Source of the DNA: Hydrogenimonas thermophila
GTDB taxonomy: Bacteria > Campylobacterota > Campylobacteria > Campylobacterales > Hydrogenimonadaceae
Length of the DNA: 35,401 bases
Direction: 5' to 3'
Assembly (NCBI RefSeq): GCF_900115615.1
Contig: NZ_FOXB01000023.1
Coordinates: 1-35,401, forward strand
Positions within the stretch are counted from its first letter, which is position 1; each line of letters opens with the position of its first letter. This document shows, piece after piece, positions 15,999 through 24,881 of this stretch. A program made the translations under genes and the position numbers. The notes beneath the pieces were generated by a model. The model saw only the letters and a program-made list of their open reading frames with translations. It ran no database searches and was not told where the DNA came from.

Positions 15999-16025
15999 CA
16001 GCTCCAATATTCTTATATGGAGCTG
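15999..16025. terminator. Strong hairpin after mgtE
   Basis: CAGCTCC (15999-16005), a bulged A, ATAT, loop TCTT, ATAT, GGAGCTG (16019-16025): an 11-bp stem with one bulge, about 47 nt after the mgtE stop. No run of T follows on either strand, so it is either an atypical terminator or an RNA-stability element. The rest of the 203-bp gap holds the next promoter and nothing else I could recognise. Confidence 0.4.
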
Positions 16026-16068
16026 ATTAGTAAATTTAAATAATTCTAATCTAATTTTCACTTCCATA

Positions 16069-16077
16069 TGGTATAAT
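16069..16077 (+). promoter_or_regulatory. Extended -10 promoter of the HAD/hybrid-kinase operon
   Basis: TGGTATAAT is a perfect TGn-TATAAT box. It predicts a leader of about 70 nt before the ATG at 16156. No -35 was seen. Confidence 0.5.
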
Positions 16078-16155
16078 CGAAAGCTTAAAATAATAATAAC
16101 TCAGTGAATAATTTATATAAGGTTGAGTTAAAAATAAATAGTTAGTAGGTTTTAA

Positions 16156-16626
16156 ATGGCAAGTATACAAATACCAAATTATGGGCAATTGAATATAAAA
16201 CATATTGTATGTGATTATAATGGTACAATTGCAAAAGATGGTAAATTAGCTCCAGATATAAAAGATATTTTTAAACTTCTTTCTGAAAATTATAATGTAC
16301 ATGTCATTACTGCAGACACTTTTGGAACTGTTAAAAAAGAGCTTGAATCAGTTGATATTACAGTTAAAATACTCTCTAGTTCAGATCATACTCAAGAAAA
16401 GGGTGAATATATAAAAGCCTTGGGCTCTAAATATTGTGCTTCAATCGGAAATGGTAATAATGATGTAAAAATGCTTCAAGAATCAGCAATCTCTATAGCT
16501 GTTATAGGTGATGAAGGTTGTGCAACATCAACTCTAATGAAAAGTGATATAGTCTGCAAATCAATAACTGATGCTCTATTGCTTTTTATAAAGCAAAAAC
16601 GTCTTATAGCTACACTAAGGAGTTAA
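16156..16626 (+). CDS. Small HAD-superfamily protein, P-type-ATPase-like
   Basis: A 156-residue soluble HAD fold resembling the phosphorylation domain of P-type ATPases (COG4087 type). Motif I reads CDYNGTIAKDG, with the nucleophile Asp20 kept but Asn22 where phosphatases have the second Asp. Motif IV is IGNGNNDVKML (97-107), with Asp103. The replaced general acid is usual for this small family and suggests slow dephosphorylation, or a phospho-carrier or binding role; the substrate is unknown. The gene ends 4 nt before the hybrid kinase and carries that gene's Shine-Dalgarno (AAGGAG), so the two are an operon. Confidence 0.7.
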   Translation: MASIQIPNYGQLNIKHIVCDYNGTIAKDGKLAPDIKDIFKLLSENYNVHVITADTFGTVKKELESVDITVKILSSSDHTQEKGEYIKALGSKYCASIGNGNNDVKMLQESAISIAVIGDEGCATSTLMKSDIVCKSITDALLLFIKQKRLIATLRS

Positions 16627-16630
16627 AACA

Positions 16631-19630
16631 ATGAAAAGTCTCTTTTTTATAAATAAAAAAAATCGTTTTAAAGATATTGTTTCTAATATGCAAAAAAAAG
16701 AGTGTAAAAATCTACTTATACATCTGCATAGCAGTGATGGTAAAAAACTTAAAAAGAGACTTGAAAAACTTCATAAAGCTTTTCCAAATGCAAAAATATT
16801 TGCAACAATTGAAGAAGAAAAAGAGAAAGAACCATTAATTGCATTTATATGTTTAGATGATTTTAACAGCATTGAAACAATCTTTTCATCAGATTGTAAA
16901 GATAATTTAGACAAATGTTTAGAATTAGAAATAACTGCTGTTTTATCATTTATTAAAGAGTACTCAGAAAATGGACAAAATTCACAGCTTCATATTCTAA
17001 AACAGTATAGAGATGCTGTAGACCACGCTATGATTGTATCTAAAACAGATAAACGTGGTGTTATTACATATATTAATGATAATTTTTGCAAAATAAGCGG
17101 TTATACTAGAGAAGAACTAATAGGAAAAAGCCATAATATAGTACGACATCCAGATACTCCAAAAGAGACTTTTAAAGAAATGTGGCAAACTATACTAAGT
17201 AAAAAACCTTGGCACGGAATTATAAAAAATTTAAGAAAAGATGGAACAGACTATATTGTAGATGCAATAATTTACCCTATTCTTGATACTTCGGGGGAAA
17301 TTACAGAATTCATTGCACTTAGAAAAGATATTACAGAGCAGATACATGATAAAGAGAAGTTAGAAGCAAGAGAAGCTGAACTTCAAGCAATTTTAAATAA
17401 TCAAGACTCTATTGTACTATTTGTCTCACAAAATGATGGTATTTTAACTATCAATAAACGTTTTTTTGAATATTTTGATTTTAAAGATACAGATGACTTT
17501 AAAGAGAAACACTCTTGTATCTGCGATCTTTTTATTGAAGAGGAAGGTTATATATACCCAAAAGCTCGTGAAGATTGGCTGGAATTTGTATCTTCAAATC
17601 CTGAAGAGAGACACAAAGTAAAAATGCGTGATAAAAATGGGAAAATTCGCACTTTCCTACTAAAAGCAAATCAGATAGAAAATGATGGCAGGTTTGTTGT
17701 AAATTTAAGCGATATTACTCCACTTGAAGAGGCTTTGATTCAGGCAAAGTTAATGGAACATACCAAATCTATGTTTGTTGCTAATATGAGCCATGAAATA
17801 AGAACTCCTTTAAACGGCATCTTAGGATTTACCGAACTGCTTCTTAAACATCCTGTTGACAGTCAAATAAGAAGATATTTAGAGATAATTCACAAAAGTG
17901 GAAAAACACTCCTTGGAATTGTAAATGATATTTTAGATCTTTCTAAAATAGAGAGTGGCAAAATGGAGCTTAGTCCTATTCCTGCAGATATCTGTAAAGA
18001 GTTAGAGTCTGTTGTAGCCATTTTTGCTGCAAAAGCAAGAGAGAAGCATATATCTTATACTGCATTTATAGATCCAACTATTCCAAAAACAATAATTTGT
18101 GATATTCAGAGACTAAAACAGGTTTTAAGCAACTTAATTGGAAATGCTGTAAAGTTTACACCTGAAAATGGCAAAGTTGAAGTTTTAATTAAAACTATTA
18201 AAAAAGAAGACAATCGCATTAAACTACATTTTGAAGTCAAAGATAGCGGTATAGGTATAAAAGAAGAACAAAAATCAAAAATTTTCGATCTCTTTTCACA
18301 AGCAGATAACTCAATTAGCAGAGAGTATGGTGGAACTGGTCTTGGTCTGCCAATCAGTGCCAAATTTATTGAGATGATGGGTTCACATATAGAAGTAGAC
18401 TCAGAACCACAAAAAGGATCTACATTTTGGTTTGATATTTGGTTTGATATAAATGACGCTTCTTTGTCTATTGGTTCTCTTGAATCAATTGAAGAGAGTG
18501 TAAATATAGTATTTTGTAAGCACACTCCTGAAGATTGCATTATGTTTGAAACAATAAAGAATTATCTTGAAGCTTGGGGAATATCTTGGACCACAAGAAC
18601 ATCTTGTGACGATATTCCTTTTGATACAGCATTTCTTTTTATTACACCTGATACATTTGAAAAAGGTGATAAAGAGAATATGCAAAAGCTTTTGGAACAG
18701 TTTCCAAGTCTTCAAATTATTTGGGTTGAATCTTCCAGCTCAATAAAACCACCAGAAGATAATAGAATACATAAACTTGAAATGCCAGTTGTAGGTTCAA
18801 CTCTTTTTGATCTACTTGCTGCTGGACTTGGAGACAATTTTACAAAAGCTTCAATTTCAGAAGATAATATATATAATGGAAATTATAGTGGTAAAGTTCT
18901 TGTAGCTGAAGACAATCCAGTCAATCAAATGCTAATTTCAGAACTACTTAAAGATAGAGGTATTGATGCAACAATAGTAGAAAATGGTATAGAAGCTCTT
19001 GATGAACTAAATAGAAATCAGTATGATTTAGTTCTAATGGATGTAAATATGCCTAAGATGGATGGCATTGAAGCAACAAAAAAACTTAGAGAAAGTGGTT
19101 TTAAAACTCCAATTGTAGCATTAACCGCAAATGTTATGGCTGAAGAGAAGTCAGCATATATGAAAGCTGGAATGAATGATCATCTCTCAAAACCAATAGA
19201 AACAAAAGCTTTAGATATAGTTCTTCAAAAATTTCTAAATACCACAAATATAGAAGAAGAAGTTGAATCTATAGAGTTTGATGATATAGATTATGATCAC
19301 CTTGGTGAATCATTAGGATTAAAAAATAGAAAAATTTTAAGAACACTGTTTGCTCAATTTTCAAAAAGTGTTGATTCTTTTTTAGAAGATTTAGAAAGTG
19401 CTATTAACTCTAAAAATATTGAAACACTGAAAGATGTAATTCATCGAATCAAAGGAGCAACAGGGAATATGAGATTTGAAAATTCATTTACTCTCTGCAA
19501 AGAGCTTGAAAAAGAGCTATCTTCACATAATGAAATAAATAATAGAGTAAAAAATATGATTACAAAACTGATGGCACAACTATGGGATCTGCAAAATAAG
19601 ATAGAGCTACATCTCAATAAGGAAGGGTAA
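16631..19630 (+). CDS. Soluble hybrid histidine kinase (PAS-PAS-HisKA-HATPase-receiver-HPt)
   Basis: A 999-residue multi-step phosphorelay kinase without membrane segments. The N-terminal domain (about 1-115) is of uncertain type, possibly a shortened FIST-like sensor. A PAS of the energy-taxis kind follows (about 128-240, GYTREELIGKSHNIVRHPD), then a second, divergent PAS (about 245-365). HisKA has His388 in ANMSHEIRTPLNG; HATPase has N501-N505, DSGIGI and GGTGLGLPIS. A receiver-like segment without a recognisable phospho-Asp (about 635-745) precedes a true receiver with Asp804 (LVLMDVNMPKMDG) and an HPt domain with His938 (VIHRIKGATGN). No DNA-binding output is present, so a separate regulator must receive the phosphate. 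Its 3' end overlaps the convergent receiver gene by 24 nt, which makes that protein a candidate partner. Confidence 0.88.
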   Translation: MKSLFFINKKNRFKDIVSNMQKKECKNLLIHLHSSDGKKLKKRLEKLHKAFPNAKIFATIEEEKEKEPLIAFICLDDFNSIETIFSSDCKDNLDKCLELEITAVLSFIKEYSENGQNSQLHILKQYRDAVDHAMIVSKTDKRGVITYINDNFCKISGYTREELIGKSHNIVRHPDTPKETFKEMWQTILSKKPWHGIIKNLRKDGTDYIVDAIIYPILDTSGEITEFIALRKDITEQIHDKEKLEAREAELQAILNNQDSIVLFVSQNDGILTINKRFFEYFDFKDTDDFKEKHSCICDLFIEEEGYIYPKAREDWLEFVSSNPEERHKVKMRDKNGKIRTFLLKANQIENDGRFVVNLSDITPLEEALIQAKLMEHTKSMFVANMSHEIRTPLNGILGFTELLLKHPVDSQIRRYLEIIHKSGKTLLGIVNDILDLSKIESGKMELSPIPADICKELESVVAIFAAKAREKHISYTAFIDPTIPKTIICDIQRLKQVLSNLIGNAVKFTPENGKVEVLIKTIKKEDNRIKLHFEVKDSGIGIKEEQKSKIFDLFSQADNSISREYGGTGLGLPISAKFIEMMGSHIEVDSEPQKGSTFWFDIWFDINDASLSIGSLESIEESVNIVFCKHTPEDCIMFETIKNYLEAWGISWTTRTSCDDIPFDTAFLFITPDTFEKGDKENMQKLLEQFPSLQIIWVESSSSIKPPEDNRIHKLEMPVVGSTLFDLLAAGLGDNFTKASISEDNIYNGNYSGKVLVAEDNPVNQMLISELLKDRGIDATIVENGIEALDELNRNQYDLVLMDVNMPKMDGIEATKKLRESGFKTPIVALTANVMAEEKSAYMKAGMNDHLSKPIETKALDIVLQKFLNTTNIEEEVESIEFDDIDYDHLGESLGLKNRKILRTLFAQFSKSVDSFLEDLESAINSKNIETLKDVIHRIKGATGNMRFENSFTLCKELEKELSSHNEINNRVKNMITKLMAQLWDLQNKIELHLNKEG

Positions 19631-20512
19631 ATCAGTATTGTTTTTGTGTCTTTTTAGTGTTGTGTGAGAACGAGCCAAAATTGCATAAGGTGTATCTGAA
19701 GGTTTAGTAGCATTTGCAACTATCAAACAACGTGCATTTTTAGAGAGTTTTTGAGATGAATTTATATTTCGTAAAAGTGTTAAAAGCATAGTTTCAAGCT
19801 CTTCACGCCTTCTATTTGGTACTAAAATTCCAAAATGTGCTCCATATAATCTTGCTATTATATCTGATCTGTATGAGTTATCAACAACTATTTTAGATAC
19901 TTCTTGAAGTATTCCTTCGGCTGTACGGTGACCAAGCAGAGTATTTATCTTCTCTAAACTTGTAACATGAAGATGAACTAGCCAAAAATCTGTACCATTT
20001 TCAATAGCTTGCTTCAATCTTGCCTGAAGATATACTAAATTATATACTTTTGTTAAAGGATCTGTAATAGAGAGTTGAGCAAGACGCGATTGTTTATCTT
20101 TTAACTCTTGCATTGTTGCTCGAAGTTTAAGATGTGTACGAACACGTGCTTTCAACTCTTCACCATTGAATGGTTTATTTATATAATCTGCCCCTCCAAC
20201 TTCAAAAGCTTTTGTAATATACTCAATACTATTTTGAGCAGTAAGAAATATAATTGGTATATCACAAGTTTTTGGATCCTCTTTTAAAAGTTTACATACT
20301 TCAAATCCATCTATGCCTGGCATATTTATATCAAGGAGAACCAAATCAATATTTCGGCCATATATCCCTTTTATTGCCTGTTGTCCATTCTGAGCAAAGC
20401 TTATTTTAATGTTTTTCATCTCTTTTAAAAAAGCTGCAGCCAACTCAATATTCATACGTTCATCATCAACAATAAGCACATTAAATTGATTCTCTTTCTC
20501 TTTTGCCATCAT
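19607..20512 (-). CDS. Response regulator with degenerate GGDEF domain
   Basis: The N-terminal receiver (about 10-125) has the acidic pair Asp16/Asp17, phospho-acceptor Asp61 (LVLLDINMPGIDG) and Lys113 (NKPF). The GGDEF-like domain (about 147-298) starts normally (SITDPLTKVYN), but the active-site GGDEF is replaced by YGAHF (223-227). It therefore should not make cyclic-di-GMP; it may bind a nucleotide or act as a phosphate sink or scaffold. It follows galE by 9 nt on the same strand and converges on the hybrid kinase gene, sharing 24 bp. A tandem ATG at 20509 is an equally possible start. Confidence 0.85.
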   Translation of the reverse strand: MMAKEKENQFNVLIVDDERMNIELAAAFLKEMKNIKISFAQNGQQAIKGIYGRNIDLVLLDINMPGIDGFEVCKLLKEDPKTCDIPIIFLTAQNSIEYITKAFEVGGADYINKPFNGEELKARVRTHLKLRATMQELKDKQSRLAQLSITDPLTKVYNLVYLQARLKQAIENGTDFWLVHLHVTSLEKINTLLGHRTAEGILQEVSKIVVDNSYRSDIIARLYGAHFGILVPNRRREELETMLLTLLRNINSSQKLSKNARCLIVANATKPSDTPYAILARSHTTLKRHKNNTDLPFLIEM

Positions 20513-20521
20513 TTAACTCTT

Positions 20522-21529
20522 TTACTTACTATTATAACCGTATGGATTTTTTGATTGCCATCGCCAACTATCTTCACACATCTTTTTTAAATCAAACTTT
20601 GCTTCCCACCCAAGCAACTCTCTTGCTTTAGATGGATCAGCATAACAAGAAGCAATATCACCAGGGCGACGAGAAACTATCTTATATGGTACTTTTTTTC
20701 CTGATGCATTTTCGTAAGCTTTAACAACATCAAGCACACTGTACCCCTCTCCTGTTCCAAGGTTTACAGCTTCACACATATTTGATTTTAGAGCTTCAAG
20801 TGCTTTAAGGTGTCCAAGAGCTAAATCAACAACATGAATATAATCACGAACCCCTGTCCCATCGTGTGTATTGTAATCTCCTCCAAAAACATTCAAATAC
20901 TCTCTTCTTCCAACAGCAACTTGAGATACAAACGGCATAAGGTTATTTGGAATACCTTGAGGATCTTCACCTATCATTCCACTCTCGTGAGCACCTACTG
21001 GATTAAAATATCTTAAAATCATAATTCCAAAACTCTTATCTGATCTATACAAATCTCTTAATATCTCTTCTATTACAAGTTTTGTCTGTCCATAAGGGTT
21101 GGTTGTACGAAGTGGATGATCTTCAGTTAAAGGAAGCTTCTTGGGATCTCCATATACAGTAGCAGAGGAGCTAAATACTATCTTCTTTACTCCCACATTT
21201 TGCATAGCTTCTAGTAGTCTTAATGTACCGCAAACATTGTTGTCATAATACTCAAGAGGTTTTTCAACAGACTCACCAACCGCTTTTAATCCTGCAAAAT
21301 GTATAACAGCATCACAACCATCCAATGCTGACTCTAATTTAGCCCTGTCTCTTATATCGCCCTCTATAAACTCAATATTTTTACCAGTTATCTTCTCTAC
21401 ACGATTAATAGCCTCTACACTGGAGTTGGAAAGATTATCATAAACAACTACATTATATCCAGCTTCAAGAAGTTCAACACAAGTGTGCGAACCAATATAA
21501 CCAGCTCCACCTGTAACAAAAATTTTCAT
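20522..21529 (-). CDS. galE: UDP-glucose 4-epimerase
   Basis: Interconverts UDP-glucose and UDP-galactose for surface polysaccharide or galactose use. A 335-residue extended short-chain dehydrogenase: NAD-binding GGAGYIGS (7-14), the SSSAT segment (120-124), catalytic Tyr146 and Lys150 (NPYGQTK), [11 protein letters not shown], and [12 protein letters not shown] lies about 8 nt before the ATG. It is followed at once by the degenerate GGDEF response regulator, an unrelated function that probably shares its transcript. Confidence 0.93.
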   Translation of the reverse strand: MKIFVTGGAGYIGSHTCVELLEAGYNVVVYDNLSNSSVEAINRVEKITGKNIEFIEGDIRDRAKLESALDGCDAVIHFAGLKAVGESVEKPLEYYDNNVCGTLRLLEAMQNVGVKKIVFSSSATVYGDPKKLPLTEDHPLRTTNPYGQTKLVIEEILRDLYRSDKSFGIMILRYFNPVGAHESGMIGEDPQGIPNNLMPFVSQVAVGRREYLNVFGGDYNTHDGTGVRDYIHVVDLALGHLKALEALKSNMCEAVNLGTGEGYSVLDVVKAYENASGKKVPYKIVSRRPGDIASCYADPSKARELLGWEAKFDLKKMCEDSWRWQSKNPYGYNSK

Positions 21530-21544
21530 AAAAGTATCTCCATA

Positions 21545-21574
21545 TTTATACTTATAAGCGTATTATTTTAGCAA
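21545..21574 (-). promoter_or_regulatory. Candidate promoter for galE
   Basis: TTGCTA (21574-21569), 18 nt, TATAAA (21550-21545) in the 52-bp gap between batD and galE. Both boxes are near-consensus, so galE can be transcribed apart from the bat operon upstream. Confidence 0.4.
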
Positions 21575-21581
21575 TATTTTA

Positions 21582-23156
21582 TTAAACCCCTCTTTTGCTA
21601 TCACCACTCTCCTCTTCAATCTCTTCTATAATCTCTGCCAATAACTTTTTATCTATACGGTGAGATGCACCTTTAAACAGGTTCTCTTCTAGCTTCTTTA
21701 CAGCATCTTCAATTTGTGGATCGTCTTTAATATATGGCAATAGAAGTTCAAAAAGCTCTTTTTCATCTTTGGCTTGTCGTATAGCACGAGCTTTACTACT
21801 TAAAGATTTCATAGATACTCTGTTTTGTCTAAACTTTGATATACCAAAAGCAGATAAAACTCCTACTGCCAGACCTATAATAAACATAAGCCAACCTGAA
21901 GCTGTCTGCTCTTTTTGTGATAACATTGCACTACCTACGTTATTCTCTTTATCTTTACTATCTTTTTTAACCACTTCAGGTTGTTTAACTATTTTTTGCT
22001 CTATGTTAGTATCTGCTTTTTTACCACCTTTGACAAAAATTTTAATTGGCTCACTCTTAATCTCAGTTGGCTGATTGGTTTCAGAATCTACAAATTTAAG
22101 AGTTAATGAAGGAATAGTAAAATTACTCTCTGCAACTACTGTAATAGTTTGCATAAATGTTCCGCCATACTTTCCGTTACTTATGCGTGTATCTATTTTT
22201 GGTTCATCAGCATAGACTACTGCATCAGGAATATTTAGATCAAACTTTTTAATATCATCAATATTTCCATACCCATCTATGCGAATGCCTACTTTAACTG
22301 GCTTGTTTGCTTCAACCTCCTTTTTATCTACAGTAACGCTTATATCAAATTTTCCGTAAAGCTCTAAACTGTTTGGAAGTGGCTTGACTTCAATTGAGAG
22401 AGTGTTAGAAGCAATGCGTTTTGTTTCAAGTCTTGCAAACATTGTGTTAAAGAAATCATCATTAAAAAATGGATCATTCCCAAATGGTTGCTTAACTGCC
22501 ACACGCCTTGCCAATTTAGCAGTCAAAGGCTCCAATTTAAAGTTTCCTGCTTTTTGAGGGAAAATTATATATTTAACTTTTTTAACAATATAATTACCTT
22601 CAACATACTCTTGAACATTACCTACCTGTTTTATCCAAAAGTTGGAAAATTCAGGAGACTCTACTTGGCTCTCTACATAATTTTTATCTCTTCTATACTT
22701 TAAAGTTACAGTTAGATTCACAGGTTCTCCAACATGAACTTCTCTTTTATCTACACTCATTGTAAGTATGGCATCACTTCCAGCTGATGAAGTTGCAACT
22801 TTTGTTACTTTAACTTTAATAGGATCTGTCTTATAAGTTTTACCATCAATTTTTAGTTCAAATGATGGAATGGTTACATCTTTCATTGGAGCGAAAGTGT
22901 AGCTTTTACTTAAACTTTTGGTTATATTGCCATTAATAATAGAGATATTAGAGCGCTGTGCAGTCCCTAAAACAGGAAAATTATCAATAGAGTTAATAAC
23001 AGGGAAATCTATATTTTCACCCTCGGCTGTAATTGTAAATGTTACTGTATCGCCTCTAGTTACCTCTCTCTTATCTACACTTACCTGAACATTTGAAGCA
23101 ATGAGCCATACAGGAATTAGAAATAGAGTTATTAACTTACCAAGGATGTTTCTCAT
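21582..23156 (-). CDS. batD: BatD-family membrane protein (oxygen-tolerance operon)
   Basis: A 524-residue envelope protein. It has a Sec signal peptide (about 1-20), a long extracytoplasmic part of repeated beta-sandwich domains (VSVDKREVTRGDTVTFTI, then MSVDKREVHVGEPVNLTV and ISVTVDKKEVEANKPVKV mark three similar units), a membrane helix (about 420-442) and an 80-residue acidic cytoplasmic tail. It is the last gene of the moxR-bat run. Its start lies 20 nt inside batC, a larger overlap than the 4-nt couplings in the rest of the operon, with GGAG just upstream. It is thought to work with the VWA proteins BatA/BatB in envelope-stress tolerance; the molecular function of the family is not settled. 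Confidence 0.88.
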   Translation of the reverse strand: MRNILGKLITLFLIPVWLIASNVQVSVDKREVTRGDTVTFTITAEGENIDFPVINSIDNFPVLGTAQRSNISIINGNITKSLSKSYTFAPMKDVTIPSFELKIDGKTYKTDPIKVKVTKVATSSAGSDAILTMSVDKREVHVGEPVNLTVTLKYRRDKNYVESQVESPEFSNFWIKQVGNVQEYVEGNYIVKKVKYIIFPQKAGNFKLEPLTAKLARRVAVKQPFGNDPFFNDDFFNTMFARLETKRIASNTLSIEVKPLPNSLELYGKFDISVTVDKKEVEANKPVKVGIRIDGYGNIDDIKKFDLNIPDAVVYADEPKIDTRISNGKYGGTFMQTITVVAESNFTIPSLTLKFVDSETNQPTEIKSEPIKIFVKGGKKADTNIEQKIVKQPEVVKKDSKDKENNVGSAMLSQKEQTASGWLMFIIGLAVGVLSAFGISKFRQNRVSMKSLSSKARAIRQAKDEKELFELLLPYIKDDPQIEDAVKKLEENLFKGASHRIDKKLLAEIIEEIEEESGDSKRGV

Positions 23157-23919
23157 TATCTGCTCCTTTATTTTCTGTTTGCAATGGAAGCATCAGTGTA
23201 TGAATACCTCTTTGATTTAAAACTTTGTTCCACTTTCTAACCTCCATATCACTGATTGGTTCATCTTTTTTTATAACTCTGCGATTTTGCTCTTTTTTTT
23301 CATCTCTTTTTGAGTCAGATTTTTTCTTCTCTTGTTTCTCTTTCTTATTTTGTTCAGATTTCTCTTTTTTATCTTTTTGCTGATCTTTTTTGTTATTTTT
23401 TTGGTTTTGGTTCTGTTTATTACTTCTATTTTTTTGATCACCTTTTTTATTTTGATCACTATTTTGTTTGGAATTTTTATCTTTACTGTTTTGACTTTGT
23501 TTTTTATTTTGTTGATTTTGTTTTTTTAATTTTTTAAGTAGTTCAAGATTGAACCTTGTATCTTTATCTTCTCTAATTTTAAGAGCCGCTTCATACATAT
23601 TTATTGCATCATCAAACTTTTTTAGATTTGCATAGCAATTTCCCATATTATGAAGCTTTTCAAACTGCAGATTTTTTGAAGAGATAGATTTAAAAAGTGT
23701 CAGAGCTTCTTGAAATTTGCCTGCTTTATAGAGTGCATCTGCTGCATTAAATTTTGCTTCATCATTGCCCTCTTTGGCTATTTTTGCATAAAGCTTAGCA
23801 GCTTTTTCATAATTACCGCTCTCATAAGCATTTTTTGCTTCATCTAGAGTTTGAAAATCAAAGATTGATGCATTTAAAAATTGTATTAAAATAAATAGTA
23901 ATAAAATTACTTTTTTCAT
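23137..23919 (-). CDS. batC: BatC-like TPR protein with long Lys/Asn/Gln-rich tail
   Basis: A signal peptide (about 1-17) is followed by TPR repeats (about 22-125; YESGNYEKAAKLYAKIAKEG, ALYKAGKFQEALTLFKSI, MGNCYANLKKFDDAINMYEAAL). Then comes an extreme low-complexity, highly basic stretch (about 130-218) made almost only of Lys, Asn, Gln, Asp, Ser and Glu, and a conserved-looking end (DMEVRKWNKVLNQRG). The tail is probably disordered and could bind anionic envelope polymers. The gene overlaps batB by 4 nt and batD by 20 nt. The frame is open through the tail, so the composition is not a frameshift artefact. Confidence 0.82.
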   Translation of the reverse strand: MKKVILLLFILIQFLNASIFDFQTLDEAKNAYESGNYEKAAKLYAKIAKEGNDEAKFNAADALYKAGKFQEALTLFKSISSKNLQFEKLHNMGNCYANLKKFDDAINMYEAALKIREDKDTRFNLELLKKLKKQNQQNKKQSQNSKDKNSKQNSDQNKKGDQKNRSNKQNQNQKNNKKDQQKDKKEKSEQNKKEKQEKKKSDSKRDEKKEQNRRVIKKDEPISDMEVRKWNKVLNQRGIHTLMLPLQTENKGADNEKHPW

Positions 23920-24881
23920 ACTCTACTCCATTTAGGAAGTGAAGAAAAGCTCATAAGAAAAAGAATTATTGCAAGCATCAAAGGGATTTTAAATAACTCT
24001 TTTCTATCTCTAATGACATCCTCTTTTATCTCTCCTGAATGCAAACTATCTTTAATAATCTCTGCTAACTCCTTTGCATCTGCAGACTTAAAAGAGAACT
24101 CTTTATAAACACCACCGGTAGCTTCAGCCAAACTTTTAACAGCCGAGTTAAGATGAGTAATAACCACATCTCCATTCTCATCACGTACAACATCTCTGCC
24201 AATTTTCATTACTCCACCCTTATCAGTTCCGACAGCATAGATGAAAACTTTAATTCCTTCTCTTTTTGCAAAATCAATCTCTTTAGAAAAATCTTTTTTA
24301 TCTCCTCCATCAGTAAAGATAAGCAGTGCTTTTTTCGTACGGTTTTTAAGAAGATTTTTTGTAACCTCTAAAGGAGCCATCATATCGGTTCCCTTTAAAG
24401 AGATATAGTCAAGTCCCATATGCTTAACCAAATATCTCAAAGATGCATAGTCACTTGTCAAAGGTGCCACAAGAAAAGCGCGAGAGCTAAAACCTATTAC
24501 TGCAATGCGAGTATCTTTTAAATTTTCAAGAAGATCAAAAAATTTTCTTTGAGATAGCGAAAAACGGTTAGGGTAAACATCATTTGCAAACATCGATCTT
24601 GATATATCAAATGCTACAACCAAATCAGTTGTTTCACTTTTTACCTTTATCTCACCATTGTCTATTACAGGACGAGCCAATGCTACAATTCCAAGTGCCA
24701 AACTAGCAAGCAGTAGAGCTTGACGGTTACGCCTGCTCATTCCACCACCTTTAGCAACCATCTTTTCATAAAGTTCCGGGGTAAAATAGTTTTTTAATGC
24801 ATCTTTACTTTTACCTAAAAGTACCCACAACAGTGGAATCAAAAGCAGTAAAAACAGAACATAAGGATATAAAAACTGCAT
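23916..24881 (-). CDS. batB: BatB-like von Willebrand factor A membrane protein
   Basis: A 321-residue VWA protein anchored by N-terminal membrane helices (about 5-22 and 54-72) and a C-terminal helix (about 296-315). The MIDAS metal site reads VVAFDISRSMFAND (Asp92, Ser94, Ser96), with Arg in place of the usual Gly before the second Ser. TDGGDKKD carries the later MIDAS Asp. It starts immediately after the batA stop and overlaps batC by 4 nt. It is expected to pair with BatA in the membrane and to be handled by the MoxR ATPase. Confidence 0.87.
   Translation of the reverse strand: MQFLYPYVLFLLLLIPLLWVLLGKSKDALKNYFTPELYEKMVAKGGGMSRRNRQALLLASLALGIVALARPVIDNGEIKVKSETTDLVVAFDISRSMFANDVYPNRFSLSQRKFFDLLENLKDTRIAVIGFSSRAFLVAPLTSDYASLRYLVKHMGLDYISLKGTDMMAPLEVTKNLLKNRTKKALLIFTDGGDKKDFSKEIDFAKREGIKVFIYAVGTDKGGVMKIGRDVVRDENGDVVITHLNSAVKSLAEATGGVYKEFSFKSADAKELAEIIKDSLHSGEIKEDVIRDRKELFKIPLMLAIILFLMSFSSLPKWSRV

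Noticed and set aside
23137-23156. Possible frameshift at the batC/batD junction
   Set aside because: Both genes have full domains and batD has its own signal peptide and Shine-Dalgarno, so the 20-nt overlap is a genuine gene overlap.
23310-23537. Plus-strand frames rich in Phe, Leu and Tyr that look like membrane proteins
   Set aside because: They are the antisense of the Lys/Asn/Gln-rich tail of the BatC-like gene; the hydrophobicity is a composition artefact.
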